The notes under the pieces: model-generated
Seen by the model: only the letters and a program-made list of their open reading frames with translations
Told to the model about the DNA's origin: nothing
Databases searched by the model: none
Translations under genes and position numbers: made by a program
Shown here: positions 44,296 to 53,800 of the stretch, in pieces
Layout of the letters: every line of letters starts with the position of its first letter
Numbering within the stretch: position 1 is the stretch's first letter
Source of the DNA: a virus
DNA length: 57,037 bases
IMG/VR virus record: IMGVR_UViG_3300027801_000026
Location: 1 to 57,037 of that record
Reading direction: 5' to 3' (one strand)

Positions 44296-45071
44296 TTTTC
44301 TATCTCCTGTATGGTTCTGGCGATATTAATCAATCGCTCCTTTATCTTATAAATATGTTTATTTGTTCTTTTCCAATAATCTGATGAATCTAATTCATTC
44401 ATTGTTTTAATTTTGTTATACCAATTGAAAAACTTTTGAGTTTCAGCTAACTGATATTTTAGTTCTTTTAAACCCATTGCCATCTTCTTATGAGGATGTT
44501 TGGTTTCATCATTTTTTATTGCTAACCAACGATTTACTGGTCTTTTTACTTTAGCTTCGTTTACTGATTCTAATATCTTAGAGTTTTTTTCTATTGAAAG
44601 AATAACATTTTTTTCTCGTCTAATAGATATTCCTTTGAATGTCGATTTATTAAAATATTTATTCTGTCCACTTTGATAAGCCGCTAAAACATCATGGTGT
44701 GCAAATACACCACCTGGTATATTATATATGATAGTTCCTTTAGGTAATATTACATTCGTATAATCACCGATTCGTACACCCTTAACATCTCTTTTTAATT
44801 GGTACTTTCTATTATCTAAACCATATGTCCCACCACTCATAGTACCTGAGTTTGGTCTGAAAGATGCTTCGTTTACCTTACCAACTAATTTCATTCCAAG
44901 TTGAGTAGCTATTTTCTTCTTTTTATTCTTATCCTTACTACCATTATCAGAAAAAGCCTTAGGCGTAGAATAACCACTAACGTTTCCAGAAGTGGTTGAT
45001 TCATCTATCTCCTTTTCAATTTCTTGAATAAGTTCTGATATGTATTTATTTAGATTTTTGTCCATTGACAT
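44292..45071 (-). CDS. Head-operon protein with VNE-A sites, 259 aa
   Basis: MSMDKNLNKYISELIQEIEK starts a helical segment ending EIDES. Two VNE-A motifs (KLVGKVNEASFRP near residue 70 and ESVNEAKVKRP near residue 172) bracket a beta-rich central domain (YQLKRDVKGVRIGDYTNVIL, IIYNIPGGVFAHHDVLAAYQ). A helical C-terminal domain follows. If both sites were cut, the central ~100 residues would be freed. Family not recognised. It overlaps the 290-aa gene by 26 nt. The second Met (45065) is an alternative start. Confidence 0.65.
   Translation of the reverse strand: MSMDKNLNKYISELIQEIEKEIDESTTSGNVSGYSTPKAFSDNGSKDKNKKKKIATQLGMKLVGKVNEASFRPNSGTMSGGTYGLDNRKYQLKRDVKGVRIGDYTNVILPKGTIIYNIPGGVFAHHDVLAAYQSGQNKYFNKSTFKGISIRREKNVILSIEKNSKILESVNEAKVKRPVNRWLAIKNDETKHPHKKMAMGLKELKYQLAETQKFFNWYNKIKTMNELDSSDYWKRTNKHIYKIKERLINIARTIQEIEK
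44348..44356 (-). promoter_or_regulatory. Internal candidate promoter box for the 183-aa gene
   Basis: Exact ATATTTATA on the coding strand inside the 3' end of the 259-aa gene, 53 nt before the ATG at 44295. Confidence 0.4.
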
Positions 45072-45918
45072 TTTTTATTTCCTTGATGAGTTCATAAGAT
45101 AACATTAATGCCGAAACTTGTTCATCTAAAATCTTCTTACCAACTTTTTGTTTTTTCAAAACATTGATGGTTTCTCTAAGTTTGATTTTAGTAATCTTAT
45201 CTTTCATTGATTGATACATCGAATGGAGTTCTGTGATGGTTTTTACTAATTCTTTAGAAAAGTATTCACCAAATTTAGAAGTGTTTGATACATTATTAAT
45301 ATATTCTCTTAACAATCCCTTTTGGTCAGAATTTAAATTAGTATATTTCTTATTAAATGATTCAGTTAGAATTTTAAAAGTAAGTAATCTTAAATCCTTT
45401 TCTTGTTTCTTATAATCTTCAATTAACCTATCTTCTTTTTCCTTTAAAGTAGTAACTTTAGTTGAGATGTGTTCTACAAGAGTAAACTTGGAATCAAATA
45501 CATCCTTTACATCAGTAACGTTTATTGCCTTTGCTTCAAATAACTTATGAATAGAAGCTAAAATCTTATAATTAGTAACAGGAGATGACATGAAATTATC
45601 AATATCTAATGTTTCCTTAATTACTTTAACAAGATTGTACTTTTCTCGTTTAAGTTTAGTATAATCCAATCGTGTGTGGGCCTCTAATATAGCATCAATA
45701 TACTTCTCCGCTTTGGCCTCCGAATTATACTTTTCATTGATCAATAGATTAAAAAGTCTTAGTTCTTTTGCCAGCTCACTTTTGCCTGCAAAGAATTCTT
45801 TTATGATTTCCTTCGATTTTTCTTCTGAACCATTTAACACTTCAAGTGTTATTTGTTTTGTTAGAAGCTCGAATAGAAACCCTGTGTTTTTAAATTTAGA
45901 GTGTCTTATTTTTTTCAT
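45046..45918 (-). CDS. Helical protein after portal, probable prohead core component
   Basis: 290 aa, almost entirely predicted helix, Lys/Glu/Leu-rich. The N-terminus MKKIRHSKFKNTGFLFELLTKQ is the most distinctive part, and I remember a similar opening in proteins next to gp20 of marine T4-like phages. No catalytic motif, signal or membrane segment. It lies directly downstream of the portal gene, where T4 has the small core genes 67 and 68, but it is far longer than those. It has its own promoter box. A core or vertex-assembly role is inferred. Confidence 0.65.
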   Translation of the reverse strand: MKKIRHSKFKNTGFLFELLTKQITLEVLNGSEEKSKEIIKEFFAGKSELAKELRLFNLLINEKYNSEAKAEKYIDAILEAHTRLDYTKLKREKYNLVKVIKETLDIDNFMSSPVTNYKILASIHKLFEAKAINVTDVKDVFDSKFTLVEHISTKVTTLKEKEDRLIEDYKKQEKDLRLLTFKILTESFNKKYTNLNSDQKGLLREYINNVSNTSKFGEYFSKELVKTITELHSMYQSMKDKITKIKLRETINVLKKQKVGKKILDEQVSALMLSYELIKEIKNVNGQKSK

Positions 45919-45961
45919 TTGATATTATTCCAATTTTGATATGGTAAATATTATATCCTAT

Positions 45962-45970
45962 TATAAATAT
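45962..45970 (-). promoter_or_regulatory. Candidate late promoter box for the core-protein genes
   Basis: Exact ATATTTATA on the coding strand, 44 nt before the ATG at 45918. Confidence 0.5.
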
Positions 45971-45988
45971 AAAAATATAAAAGATAAA

Positions 45989-47722
45989 TTAATTTTCCGT
46001 ATCTTCGAGGATATTGTCCTCATTTAACATGTCTGTGTCTTCGTGTAAATACTTTCGTTTTGATGAAATTCCATTGATATATTTCAATGCCGTGTCTTCG
46101 GAAGTTCGAGTACGTTTCGATGTTCTTTCTTTATCACCAAGTGGATCTCTACCTAATGGGTGCTTATCTTTCCCATATGTACCACCTTCTCTTGGTCTTC
46201 CACCTTTATTCTTAATCTCTTGTTTTATTTTTTCAATTGATTCTTCAATATCATCTGGTTCTTCATCTTCGGTTGCAGGGTCATTACCCTCATCTTCAAT
46301 AGAACGGAAACGGAATCGATCTTTCAAATCATCTAACATTCTAACTCTCTGTACATCTTGTTCTCCACCACTTAGTTTAAATATGTTTTCATATACCCAA
46401 TCTTTGGATAACATATTCAATCCTTGTATATCTTGAGCCAATCTAACTTTCTCACTCCACAAGTTTACTTTTTCTTGTTCGTATATTGTAGATGGATTAA
46501 CTAATGATAAACTAAAGTTAGTCATTTCTGAATCTTGTATTCCTTGTGCATATAAATGAACGATTGCAATTTTAGATAATTCTGAAACTACTGTTCTCTG
46601 TATTCTTTCAATTGTTCTTGCGAATCTTACATCCTCTGCTGCTAATGTTGCTTTACCATTTACATTTTCTTCATATCCCAAATATGCTCTTGGAATTTTT
46701 AATGCTGCAAACATTTTGTTTTTTAAGTAATCAATATCTTCAATAGATGCATATTCCATTCCTGCAAGATTATCAATACTTGTACCACTATCACCACCAC
46801 GAACAGGAAGATAGAAATCTTCTGTTAGGTTTTGCATATTGTATTTTAAGTTATAGTCACCGGTATTCTTATCAACAAAAGGAACTTTCTTCATCTTGTT
46901 AATAATTCTTTGCATATAGTTATCAACTTCCGTTGGAGGAATGTTACCGATATCAATTTTGAAAACTCTCTTTTCAGGTGCTCTCATAATTCTATGGATT
47001 AACATTGCATCTTCCATAAGAGATAATTGTTTCCACAATCTTCTCCCATTTTCAATCATTGATTTTCCATATGGTAACCAGTTTGTATCTGCTAATAATC
47101 TAAAATGTGCTATTTCAAAGTTTTCGTATTCTTCTTTACCATTCGGGTCTTCGGTAATTTTAAACTTAACTGAATTTGGATTAGTAGGGTCTGTTCTTTC
47201 TAATCGTTCTGTGTTGTAAACAGAATGTGGAGTAACATTTACAATACCCTTTCCATCTGCCACTTCTAAACCTAAGAAGAAATCACCATACTTACACATA
47301 TTTCTTACCCATGGCCATAAGTTGAATTCAACATTAAGGATATCATAGAATAAGTTATCAAGAACATCTTTTACTTTTTCGTTATCCGAGTGAACCATTA
47401 AAGTATCACCGAATTCGTTTTTTAATGTAGATTCATCTGCATATATATCAAGTGCCGAAGCTAATATAGGATCATTATCCATTGCATCGTAATCTCTAAA
47501 AACTTCTCTACGAACTTGTTGGTATGCCATTGATTGGGCACCACCTGCTTGCTCGAAGAACGATTTTTGTATCTTCGTATATCTATCTCTTAGAGAGGAT
47601 AGATTTGTTTGTTGTCTTTCATCACCGTCAAAAACTTTTCTTTTACCATCTTTGTCAATCGTTACGATTGCCGTAGTACGGAAGAGTTTTGTTAGACGTC
47701 CAAAAAATGAAGTATCTGCCAT
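45989..47722 (-). CDS. 20: Portal protein (gp20-like)
   Basis: 577 aa, compared with 524 in T4. The recognisable blocks are YDAMDNDPILASALDIYADE near residue 70, FLGLEVADGKGI with YNTERLERTDPTN, the central APEKRVFKIDIGNIPPTEVD, and the stem/crown region with GKATLAAEDVRFARTIERIQ and FSLSLVNPSTIYEQEKVNLW. Portals form the dodecameric ring through which DNA enters and leaves, and nucleate prohead assembly. The C-terminal ~90 residues are acidic then basic (EDEEPDDIEESIEKIKQEI, GGRPREGGTYGKDKHPLGRD), a low-complexity extension relative to T4. The gene follows terminase, as in T4 order. Confidence 0.9.
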   Translation of the reverse strand: MADTSFFGRLTKLFRTTAIVTIDKDGKRKVFDGDERQQTNLSSLRDRYTKIQKSFFEQAGGAQSMAYQQVRREVFRDYDAMDNDPILASALDIYADESTLKNEFGDTLMVHSDNEKVKDVLDNLFYDILNVEFNLWPWVRNMCKYGDFFLGLEVADGKGIVNVTPHSVYNTERLERTDPTNPNSVKFKITEDPNGKEEYENFEIAHFRLLADTNWLPYGKSMIENGRRLWKQLSLMEDAMLIHRIMRAPEKRVFKIDIGNIPPTEVDNYMQRIINKMKKVPFVDKNTGDYNLKYNMQNLTEDFYLPVRGGDSGTSIDNLAGMEYASIEDIDYLKNKMFAALKIPRAYLGYEENVNGKATLAAEDVRFARTIERIQRTVVSELSKIAIVHLYAQGIQDSEMTNFSLSLVNPSTIYEQEKVNLWSEKVRLAQDIQGLNMLSKDWVYENIFKLSGGEQDVQRVRMLDDLKDRFRFRSIEDEGNDPATEDEEPDDIEESIEKIKQEIKNKGGRPREGGTYGKDKHPLGRDPLGDKERTSKRTRTSEDTALKYINGISSKRKYLHEDTDMLNEDNILEDTEN

Positions 47723-47845
47723 TTGTATTTATTTATTTAATTTATAACCTTTATTATTACCATTTTCTACAAGATATTTTATCTTGATGTTTGTCAATGA
47801 TATCATACTTATTTTCTTCTATACTATAAATATAGATTTATTCAA
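47723..47845 (-). promoter_or_regulatory. Portal gene leader with late promoter box
   Basis: An exact ATATTTATA box lies at 47825-47833, 103 nt before the portal ATG. This gives one of the longer predicted leaders in the window. The leader is AT-rich and has no strong T-tailed hairpin. Confidence 0.45.
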
Positions 47846-49450
47846 TTAATCCTTTTTCTTAGTATCTAGTAACCAACTTAGGTCTTCTTCGTGTTCACCT
47901 ATTCTCATTTTCCATGGATTTTCATCCATAGAAGTGTTACCACCAAACCCACCTTCGAATCCCGCAGTTGATTGTCCTATTCCACCCAAAGTTTGTTTAG
48001 TTAAATCAATTCCTTCTTGTCTTAATCTTAATGCAGTATCACGTACCCACAATCCGATTGATAATGCCATCGTTAAATCATCATTATATCCTCTCATTGC
48101 TTCTGCCCTATTACCATGCCATATAAATGTAAACAATTCATCTATCATTCGTGTGGAACGTATAGTTACCGATTTTTCTCTGATATATTGTTCTAATTTA
48201 GATATAATAAGTGGTCTTGTTTTGGAAGTTGTTGAAAAACCAGGGACCATACCTCGTTCTTCTGCTCTGTATTTATTATGTAATTGATTTTCCACATCTA
48301 CATACTTTAAATCCTTACTCATATAGAATAAGTTCTGATATCCTCTATCAATTACTTGTTGAATTACTGCCCAACCAATATTAGCGTTTTCAATTACCAA
48401 TAATGCTTGATTATATTCAGTTGCAAGTGCTACCAAGAAATTTCCGAAATCTTTTGTATCTAACTTCCCTTTATATTCAGCAACTTGGGTTGAGGCCTCA
48501 ATATCAATCACGTGACAGGTGGAAAAATCACCCCCATCACCACGAGCAACATCAGCAACAACCATATATCCTCTATTGTAATTTGGATATTCCCATTTCC
48601 AAAGATTACCATCAAAACCAGTCTTTTCAATTGGTTCTTGACAATAAGTTTCTTTATAAAACATTAAAAGTTGTGGGTCTATTACAGTATCACCAGAAGA
48701 TACGAAATCACAATCACATTCTTGAGCCGCTCCTTTTGGTCCTAATAAAACTTCTTGTTCATCTCTCCATGCTTGATCTCTTTCAGGATGAATCGACCAA
48801 TGTAATCTGATATTATTAAATGTATTTGTTCCTTCTTCAGAACCTACCCATATTTTGTGGAAAAAGTTCCCAACACCATTTGGAGTAGAAAGAATAATTG
48901 CATTACCACCCGTTGATAAGGTAGATTGAGCCGAAACCCATATATCCTCAATTTTATCAATGAATCCCGCTTCGTCAAAGACCAAAAGTGATAGTGCTTC
49001 AGAACGCCCTGCATCCGATGCGGCTGAAGTTGCTTTAATCTGAGAACCATTTGAATATCTTAAAGATAATTTGTTATCTTCTACTGTGTTTTGTTTTAAC
49101 CACGAGGGTAAATATTGATTCATCACTCTAACCTTCGTTACAAGGTTCTTTGCAACTTCTTGCTTGGTTGCAATTACTAATACGTTAAAATCTTGGTTAA
49201 ATAACATCTTCCAAAGTGAAAATCCAGCAGTTAAGGTTGAAATACCTGTTTGTCGAGATTTTAGGATAATATTATATCTGTGTTTTGTAAATTCTTCAAC
49301 TGTTCTTTCTTGGAACTGATATAAATGGAATGGAATTTTACCACGTACAGGATGCTGTATCATACAATACTTCTTCATGAAATATGCCGGATCTGATGCA
49401 CATTTCTGATATTCAAGTTTTATTATATCCTTGAGTGATTGTTTGGCCAT
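47846..49450 (-). CDS. 17: Terminase large subunit (gp17-like)
   Basis: 534 aa, compared with 610 in T4. The ATPase domain has Walker A SRQTGIST at residues 65-72 and Walker B LLVFDE at about 155-160, with catalytic Glu160. The RNase-H-like nuclease domain has VVADVARGDGGDFS (Asp300), VIENANIG (Glu354) and a late GYNDDLTMALSIG Asp pair. It therefore contains both the packaging motor and the headful-cutting nuclease. It shows no intein or frameshift. It starts 3 nt after the spanin-like gene stop. No recognisable small terminase (gp16) is adjacent, though the 218-aa zinc-motif protein upstream is a possible candidate by position only. Confidence 0.95.
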   Translation of the reverse strand: MAKQSLKDIIKLEYQKCASDPAYFMKKYCMIQHPVRGKIPFHLYQFQERTVEEFTKHRYNIILKSRQTGISTLTAGFSLWKMLFNQDFNVLVIATKQEVAKNLVTKVRVMNQYLPSWLKQNTVEDNKLSLRYSNGSQIKATSAASDAGRSEALSLLVFDEAGFIDKIEDIWVSAQSTLSTGGNAIILSTPNGVGNFFHKIWVGSEEGTNTFNNIRLHWSIHPERDQAWRDEQEVLLGPKGAAQECDCDFVSSGDTVIDPQLLMFYKETYCQEPIEKTGFDGNLWKWEYPNYNRGYMVVADVARGDGGDFSTCHVIDIEASTQVAEYKGKLDTKDFGNFLVALATEYNQALLVIENANIGWAVIQQVIDRGYQNLFYMSKDLKYVDVENQLHNKYRAEERGMVPGFSTTSKTRPLIISKLEQYIREKSVTIRSTRMIDELFTFIWHGNRAEAMRGYNDDLTMALSIGLWVRDTALRLRQEGIDLTKQTLGGIGQSTAGFEGGFGGNTSMDENPWKMRIGEHEEDLSWLLDTKKKD

Positions 49451-49452
49451 TG

Positions 49453-50163
49453 TTACTTCTTTTTCTTCTTAAATGAAATTTTCCAATAAATAGAACCACC
49501 AATATATGGAGTTACTGTGTTGTTTACATTTAATGCACCAACATCGAGACCCCACATTTTATCTTTTTTATCTTTATATAATATACCAATTTTCGCTTGG
49601 TTTAAGAAATTGGTTTTGTCAAAAGCTGCACCGATTCCATAATAGAATTTTCGTTTAGGTAATTCTTTTACTACCGTTGTGTTGTATATTGTAGGGATTT
49701 TAAAATTCCATACAACATCTCTACTTATTATTTTGTTTTGAGTTATGGTATCTGTAATGATACCGAATCCTAAAGTTGGGTTGGGTTTTGTGCCCAATGA
49801 ATCGATAGTAATATCAGGATCAAAATCATATGTCAACTGCAATGTATCCTTTACTTTATATTTTGTAAAATAGTTTTTGATAATCTGTAATGAATCGACA
49901 TTTGCAGGAATCTCCACAATCACATTTTTTATTTTAGTAATGTACTTAGGAATATATGTAGGAACTTCAACACGTTTTTCTACGAATACCGTATCTACCG
50001 TATGTTTAATCAATTCAAATTTCTTACCATCTACTTTTACGATATCTTTATCGGCAATAGTATCTCCACCACCACAAGACCTCATTAGTAATACAACGAT
50101 TATCAATCCTACAATTAATATCTCTTTGAAATATTTTTGTAATATGTTAAATATAATGCTCAT
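49453..50163 (-). CDS. Membrane-anchored spanin-like protein
   Basis: 236 aa. One N-terminal transmembrane segment (EILIVGLIIVVLLM, residues about 14-28) is followed by RSCGGGD, where the Cys could be lipidated, although the lipobox is poor. The periplasmic part has VDTVFVEKRVEVPTYIPKYI, a strand-repeat stalk like the Rz-type proteins of many Bacteroidota phages. The end is a beta-rich region (KFYYGIGAAFDKTNFLNQAK, WGLDVGALNVNNTVTPYIGG) with a poly-Lys tail. Roles: envelope disruption at lysis, or a membrane-bound assembly factor. No endolysin or holin is adjacent. It overlaps the 218-aa gene by 17 nt. Confidence 0.6.
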   Translation of the reverse strand: MSIIFNILQKYFKEILIVGLIIVVLLMRSCGGGDTIADKDIVKVDGKKFELIKHTVDTVFVEKRVEVPTYIPKYITKIKNVIVEIPANVDSLQIIKNYFTKYKVKDTLQLTYDFDPDITIDSLGTKPNPTLGFGIITDTITQNKIISRDVVWNFKIPTIYNTTVVKELPKRKFYYGIGAAFDKTNFLNQAKIGILYKDKKDKMWGLDVGALNVNNTVTPYIGGSIYWKISFKKKKK

Positions 50164-50803
50164 AGTTTTTTACTCTTAATTCTTCAAAAGCGGATAATCT
50201 GTTCGTTTCCAACTCTTCTATTTCTTTCGTACCGATATCAATAAGTTCTTGTATCTCTGCCTTAACTTCATCAATTGATTTTGGTAATTTCCATTTTTCA
50301 ACAGAACCATCCTCATTAACGTACTCATATTCTTCAACTACCTCTGAGTGAGATTGTTTAAGTTCTTCTAATTTTTGTTTTCCATACACAATCATTTTTG
50401 TCCAGACCTTATAATTTTGATATGGAGCGAATAAACCTTCAACTCTAAGTAGAGTTTCTCGTTCGGATGTACAATTTAAACAAAATCCACCATTTTCAAT
50501 AAATTTTCTATCTTTATCAGATTTTTTTATTGTTTTACAGGTGACATTCTTACACTTACCCTTTTCTTCAAGGTATTTTCGTATCTTTTGAAATGCTTCG
50601 TGGTTTTTACCGGTCTTTAAGGTATATCCTTCTTTCTTTTCGAATTTGTGATTGGTATCTTCCCAAACATCACCTACTTTATGTGAGGTCTTTGCCTTAT
50701 CATAACCAATGGTTGTGTTTTTATCATACTCACCAGTTTGCACCATATCCATCAACTTTCTACGAGTTGGGTGCATATATTTTTTCTTAAATTCTTTTCC
50801 CAT
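50147..50803 (-). CDS. Cys-motif protein upstream of terminase, 218 aa
   Basis: The N-terminal third is basic (MGKEFKKKYMHPTRRKLMDM). A CKNVTC pair at about residues 98-103 and a CLNC pair at about 123-126 could form a zinc site. The C-terminal half is a long Glu-rich helix (IDEVKAEIQELIDIGTKEIEELE). I do not recognise a named family. The gene stands before the spanin-like and terminase genes and has its own promoter box. Small terminase, regulator or structural roles are all possible. A zinc-binding fold is the only thing the sequence supports directly. Confidence 0.6.
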   Translation of the reverse strand: MGKEFKKKYMHPTRRKLMDMVQTGEYDKNTTIGYDKAKTSHKVGDVWEDTNHKFEKKEGYTLKTGKNHEAFQKIRKYLEEKGKCKNVTCKTIKKSDKDRKFIENGGFCLNCTSERETLLRVEGLFAPYQNYKVWTKMIVYGKQKLEELKQSHSEVVEEYEYVNEDGSVEKWKLPKSIDEVKAEIQELIDIGTKEIEELETNRLSAFEELRVKNYEHYI

Positions 50804-50830
50804 TATTACACATTAGGTTATATTGTTGTA

Positions 50831-50839
50831 TATAAATAT
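50831..50839 (-). promoter_or_regulatory. Candidate late promoter box for the terminase operon
   Basis: Exact ATATTTATA, extended ATATTTATATACAACA, 28 nt before the ATG at 50803. Confidence 0.55.
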
Positions 50840-50863
50840 ATAAAAATGAAGAAACCGTTATTT

Positions 50864-53800
50864 TTAGAAGAAAATACCTAAGATTTGATTTACACTGGCG
50901 AATGTTCCAGTTAACTTAAAGGTGTTTCCATTATATAAAAATACAATACCTTCATTTGGTACAATTTTCTTAGAACCACCGATTGATTGTAATCTCCCAA
51001 GTTCTAATTTAAGTTTTTCAATCTTTTTTGGGTCACCTGATTTCTTAACATCTTTAATTGTCTTATCAATTCGTTTTTTCATATCACGAACTGCCGCTGT
51101 GGGATTTACAGTTAATGCAGATGAAGTAAATTCTAATACTTCTGCTCCTAATCCTAAGAATATCTGTTCGAACTTCATTACGTTTGTTTTAGATATTTTA
51201 ACTTGGTCTTGTTTATCTATTTTCTTAGACCATTCTAATGTTTTCTCATCAGTAATGTTTCTCTTGTCTAATCTAAATCCCTTATCGTAGAATGCCCATC
51301 TTTTAACTAATCCCATTTTAGTTTTGTTATCTAATGAAGAAGGAGAGTTTTTATCAACCCATTGAGACCACCATGCTTGATGATAATCTGCAACTCCATC
51401 AGTATCCTTTAAACTGAATTCTTTTTGTAGTTTAGATATCTGTGAATTATATTGAGAACGTTTTTTAGCTAAGTTCTGTGATTTAGGTAACTTCATAACA
51501 GGTGGGCCCTTTATAGTATAGTTATCTTGAACATCTTTATTGATTTGTGCAATCATACCTGCTAATACTCTTGCAGCATCTACGTTTTCACCAATTGCAA
51601 TACCATCATCATTGTACTCCATAGTTCCATGGAATACCAATAATGCTTGTCCATAAGGAATAACATTAACTGATGTTGGATATATTACTTCAAGGTTCAT
51701 AAAACACGCTCCTTGTTTGAATACCTTATCTCTTTGTTTTTCAGATAATGATTTAATAGAGTCTGAAAGGTCTTTCATTGCGAAGTTATAAGCTTTTTCT
51801 AATTCACCCCTACCAGCAAACTTGGTTGCAATTCCATTGATATCCAATGCATTTTCACCTTTGTTTTTTAAATGTCCTTTATTACGAGCGGCAACCAATC
51901 TCCCATCTCTCCATGAAATTGCCAATGCTTGACCATCTGTTTTTTCTCTTGCAAATTCCAATGTACCCTCTAATGCACGATTTACTATATCTTTAAGTTG
52001 TCCAAATGTTAAATTGATATCTGTATCAAATGGATGAGACATATGGCCATACGCACCACCTTCCATTAGAAGATTAGATTCGTTTATGTTTTCTTTTATT
52101 AAACTTTCGTTTTTTCCTTGGAATTTTTCACTCAATCTAACCATAGATTCTTTACTTCTAAAATCTCGGTTTGAACCTTTGTTATTTTTAAACCCAAATG
52201 ATTTATAAAACTGAACTAATCTTGTCTTAGAACCACCGAAATCCGAGGAAGGAGTGGTGAATAGAGTTTTATTATTAGAATCTGCGTATTTAATCAAATC
52301 TTTCATTACCTTAGAACCAACACCATTACCACGTTGTTCTTTTGGAACTACAATTCTATGTAATTCTAATCTATCAGGATATTCGTAAATATCTAAGTCA
52401 ACTTTGTATTTATTTGATAAATTACTTTCAATGTTTTCTTTTATTAAACTTTCGTTTTTTCCTTGGAATTTTTCAACTTCCTTTGCTCGTAATACTGGTA
52501 AGAATCTGAATTTAGCTCTTTTTATTATTCTTCCTTTTTTTCTTACTACGTTCTTATGAACTACTTGAGTTTGTGCAATAGATAAATCAGCTTTCTTAAT
52601 ACCAGGATATAATTCTTCTGAGAATTCGGCATAAACTTGTCTATATGCCATCTTGTAAGCAATCTTCTTAAGTTTAGAAAGAGGTTTTCTACGTTTCATT
52701 GTTCTTGCTCTTCTTCTAGCAATTTCCTTACCCTTTCCTGCCATTGCTGCTTTTCTTCTTAATCTATCAGCAGGTCTCATCTTACCTCGTTCATCGAGTT
52801 CTTCATTTAAACCCATCTTTTCTTGCCATGAATCAAATGCATCGAAATCATATTCTTGTTTTTGAGAATCCCATCCACATGAATGACATAAATACTTTTC
52901 ACTATCATCAGCTTCTATTTCCCATTGATGATTACATTTTTCACATTTAACTTCCGTACCAGCTAATTCTACAATTTGTTCAAATACATTTGGAGCTTTT
53001 TTATGATATCTAAAAGTTACTACCTTCTTACCATTAATTGTTGGTAAACCATGTTCATCTTCACCAATAGTTTTAACAACTACCTTTTTGTTTTTGAATT
53101 TACCCATTAAAAGAGTATCTCCAATTTCTACTGGTAATTTAATTATTTCTTGTAATGAATTTTCAAACTCTTCTTGAGATTTTTTATCACCTTGTTGAGA
53201 ATCTAATGATTGTTCTCTTTCGTCTTTATTAGTATCCAATCCACCTACTACTGAATATCCTACTAAGGAAGCTTTTCGTGTTACGTGTTTGAACCACTTA
53301 GAATATGCATCACTTGAATAGATATCAACTTGGTTAGTTGCAGTTTGTGCACCAAGTACACCAGCTGGGAATGGAGTTACTGCTTTAACAGGTCCGTTTG
53401 GATAAGTTGGGTGTTCATAATAATCTTCCAATTCCCTAGTAGTTATCATGTTTACTATTTCGTATCCAATTTTTGCTGCTCTTTTTGCATTGATACGAGC
53501 AAATACTTCATAGTTTGGAAAAAATATATTTGGTCCATCATCTGATTGTCCTATTCCTGATTTTGATGCTTCATTTATTAACCATTCTTCTATTCGTTCT
53601 TTTGGAATAAAAATACCTTCGTTTAATTTATCAGTAATTAACTTAAAGATGGTTTTATTAAATTTAGTAAATGCAGTATCTTTAAAGAATTTCTGTTTTT
53701 GGTCCTCCGAACCATTAGTTAGTCCATGTCGTACTTGAGTACCACTTACACCACCACCACTTATAGGTGCAGCATAAACATATCCTCTATCTCTATATCC

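Noticed and set aside
50147-50803. 218-aa zinc-motif protein as the small terminase subunit
   Set aside because: Its position upstream of gp17 is suggestive, but the Cys motifs are not a feature of gp16 and I see no matching helical core. The call is not supported.
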